Of a DNA stretch of 64,000 nucleotides, positions 62,578 to 64,000 are shown piece after piece. This DNA is from Nevskia sp. (GTDB taxonomy: Bacteria; Pseudomonadota; Gammaproteobacteria; Nevskiales; Nevskiaceae). How positions within the stretch are numbered: the stretch's first letter is position 1; the number at the start of each line of letters is the position of its first letter. The position numbers and the translations under genes are program-made. The notes beneath the pieces were generated by a model. The model made no database searches. It was not told the DNA's origin and saw only the letters and a program-made list of their open reading frames with translations. Location of the stretch: the NCBI GenBank assembly GCA_019689635.1, contig JADGHB010000002.1, forward strand, positions 80,430-144,429, written 5' to 3'.

Positions 62578-62814
62578 ACGGCCACCGGTTCAGGCAGCGT
62601 CTTTGGGTGGTGGTGCCGCTACGCTCGGCGAGCGTGCGGATCGTTTGTGAGCGCGCGCCACGGCGGCGCCAGGGGATGCGAACCGGAAGCGCATTCCCGA
62701 CAAACGGAAGCGCACTATACAGGATTACGAAGCGACGCGGTGGGCGCTGTCCGCAACGGGCGATACGCTGCGCTATGCTTTTCGCCCGTCGATCCCTACG
62801 GAGCTTCACTGCCC
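62578..62814. other. Divergent region between rhlE and the acyl-CoA dehydrogenase gene
   Basis: This is the remainder of the 276-bp gap between the two genes. It should contain the rhlE leader and promoter on the minus strand and the dehydrogenase promoter near 62780 (TATGCT at about 62774). No other gene is seen. Confidence 0.35.
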
Positions 62815-63990
62815 ATGCCCACCGTCGCCCGCGCTGCCGCGCCCGCCGCCGACCACGAATCCGAGCTGACCGCCTGGCGCGACACCGTGCGCCGCTTCTT
62901 CGCCGCCGAGGTCGAACCGCACTACGAGCGCTGGGAGAAAGACGGCATCATCCCCAAGACGCTGTACCGCAAGATGGGCGAAGCGGGCTTGTTGTGCGTG
63001 GACACGCCCGAGGACTACGGCGGCGTCGGCGCGCCGTTCGAGTTCTCCTGCGTGGTGGTGGAGGAGGCCGCGCGCATGGGCTTTCTTGCGCTGGCTTCCA
63101 ACCTCACCGTGCACTCCGACATCGTGGCGCCTTATATCCTGCACTTGGGCACCGAACAGCAAAAACAAAAATATCTTCCGAGCATGGCGCGCGGCGAGTG
63201 CATCGGCGCCATCGCCATGACCGAACCCGGCGCCGGCTCCGACCTGCAGGGCATCAAGACCACGGCGCTGCGCGCAGGCGACCACTACCTCATCAACGGC
63301 TCCAAGACCTTCATCACCAACGGCCAGAACGCCGGGGTGGTGGTGGTCGCCACCAAGACCGACCCCAAGGCCGGCGCCAAGGGCACCACGCTGTTCACCC
63401 TCGACACGACCCTGCCCGGCTTCAAGCGCGGCCGCAATCTCGACAAAATTGGCCTGCACGCGGCGGACACCTCGGAGCTGTTTTTCGACAACGTGCGCGT
63501 GCCGGCGTCCGAGGTGCTCGGCCGCGTCGGCGGCGGCTTCGGGCATTTGATCGACGAGTTGCCGCGCGAGCGCTTGGTGCTCGCCGTCGGCGCCGTCGGC
63601 CACGCCCAGGGCGCGCTGGAGAAAACCCTCGAGTACGTCACCAGCCGCAAGGCCTTCGGCCAGCCGCTCGCCAGCTTCCAGAACACGCGCTTCGAACTGG
63701 CCCGACTCAAGACCGATCTCGAAGTGCACCGCGCCTTCATGGAGAAATGCACACGCCTTTACGCCGAGGGACGGCTGGACGTGCCGACCGCGGCGATGGT
63801 CAAGCTCGCCACCACCGAGATGGAAGGCCGCGTCACAGACGCCTGCCTGCAGCTCTTCGGCGGCTACGGCTACATGACCGAATATCCGATTTCCCGTTTC
63901 TTCGCCGACGCGCGCATCCAGCGCATCTACGGCGGCACTTCGGAAATCATGAAGGAAGTGATCGCGCGTTCGCTGGTCGGGAGAACTTGA
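62815..63990 (+). CDS. Acyl-CoA dehydrogenase (long-chain/isovaleryl type)
   Basis: The 391-residue flavoprotein has the helical N-terminal domain, the FAD/substrate-binding AMTEPGAGSDLQGIKT segment (about residue 139) and the C-terminal RKAFGQPLASFQN helix with IYGGTSEIMKEVI near the end. The Glu used as base by medium-chain enzymes at the GTSEI site is Gly here, as in long-chain and isovaleryl types, and Glu in the LPRERL helix G motif is a candidate. It starts beta-oxidation or branched-chain catabolism in the cytoplasm. The chosen start is the ATG at 62815. Confidence 0.92.
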   Translation: MPTVARAAAPAADHESELTAWRDTVRRFFAAEVEPHYERWEKDGIIPKTLYRKMGEAGLLCVDTPEDYGGVGAPFEFSCVVVEEAARMGFLALASNLTVHSDIVAPYILHLGTEQQKQKYLPSMARGECIGAIAMTEPGAGSDLQGIKTTALRAGDHYLINGSKTFITNGQNAGVVVVATKTDPKAGAKGTTLFTLDTTLPGFKRGRNLDKIGLHAADTSELFFDNVRVPASEVLGRVGGGFGHLIDELPRERLVLAVGAVGHAQGALEKTLEYVTSRKAFGQPLASFQNTRFELARLKTDLEVHRAFMEKCTRLYAEGRLDVPTAAMVKLATTEMEGRVTDACLQLFGGYGYMTEYPISRFFADARIQRIYGGTSEIMKEVIARSLVGRT

Positions 63991-64000
63991 TGCGCGCGGC
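63990..64000 (+). CDS. Possible start of a downstream gene, cut by window end
   Basis: An ATG begins in the last base of the dehydrogenase stop codon (TGATG), the kind of overlap common between coupled genes. Only three codons are within the window, so the product is unknown. Confidence 0.3.

Noticed and set aside
1..64000. CRISPR arrays, tRNA or rRNA genes and complete insertion sequences
   Set aside because: No regularly spaced repeats, no cloverleaf-like gaps and no transposase or integrase frame were recognised anywhere in the window.

Overview
The window is a GC-rich, gene-dense stretch of a bacterial chromosome. Gene content and order point to a gammaproteobacterium, probably in or near the Xanthomonadales/Lysobacterales. 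The supporting clues are rne divergent from rluC, a phosphatase-kdsB-Trm112-lpxK-msbA block, comEC-lolD-lolC, a split-E1 pyruvate dehydrogenase type, rhlE paired with an RRM gene, and LPS genes that need an outer membrane. This placement is inference; there is no rRNA or tRNA gene here to confirm it.

Layout. 1-2.1 kb: start of clpA, clpS and a six-bladed NHL lipoprotein. 2.4-10.5 kb: a CHASE2 adenylate/guanylate cyclase divergent from a four-gene type II secretion operon, gspCDEF, which lacks gspG-N. 10.5-14.9 kb: an MFS pump, plsX, rpmF, yceD, a Maf nucleotide pyrophosphatase and a HAD phosphatase. 14.9-18.3 kb: an accessory island holding a 75-bp direct repeat, a REP-like stem-loop, a truncated protease paralogue, a pair of tiny membrane proteins, a Cys-rich secreted protein and a frameshifted GlyGly-CTERM-type serine protease. 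18.3-26.8 kb: rluC, rne with a structured leader, and the lipid A/Kdo block. 26.9-33.4 kb: HIT hydrolase, M23 peptidase, thrS, gltX, a QueD-like protein, a Tyr/Pro-rich lipoprotein and hisI. 33.4-39.3 kb: comEC, lolD, lolC and a GT39-type glycosyltransferase. 39.4-44.7 kb: a TPP-dependent 2-oxoacid dehydrogenase operon (E1 alpha, E1 beta, E2), a DUF255 thioredoxin-like protein and a decayed second E2 3' end. 44.7-47.5 kb: a bufferin-type RiPP operon and a small secreted protein. 47.6-49.7 kb: agmatine-to-putrescine genes. 49.9-54.6 kb: a MarR-NodT-EmrA-EmrB efflux operon. 54.6-58.7 kb: an operon coding for an S15-type hydrolase and an SbmA/YddA-type ABC transporter, both apparently without catalytic motifs. 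58.8-64 kb: GH3 glycosidase, RRM protein, RhlE helicase and an acyl-CoA dehydrogenase.

The points most worth a second look are: the metal-handling RiPP operon (a Cys-rich BufA-like precursor with DUF692 and DUF2063 partners, followed by a monooxygenase-like gene); the coupled pair of apparent pseudo-enzymes at 54.6-58.7 kb; the rearranged island at 14.9-18.3 kb, where a duplication junction falls inside a REP-like element; and terminator-like hairpins in the leaders of two RNA-decay genes, rne and rhlE.
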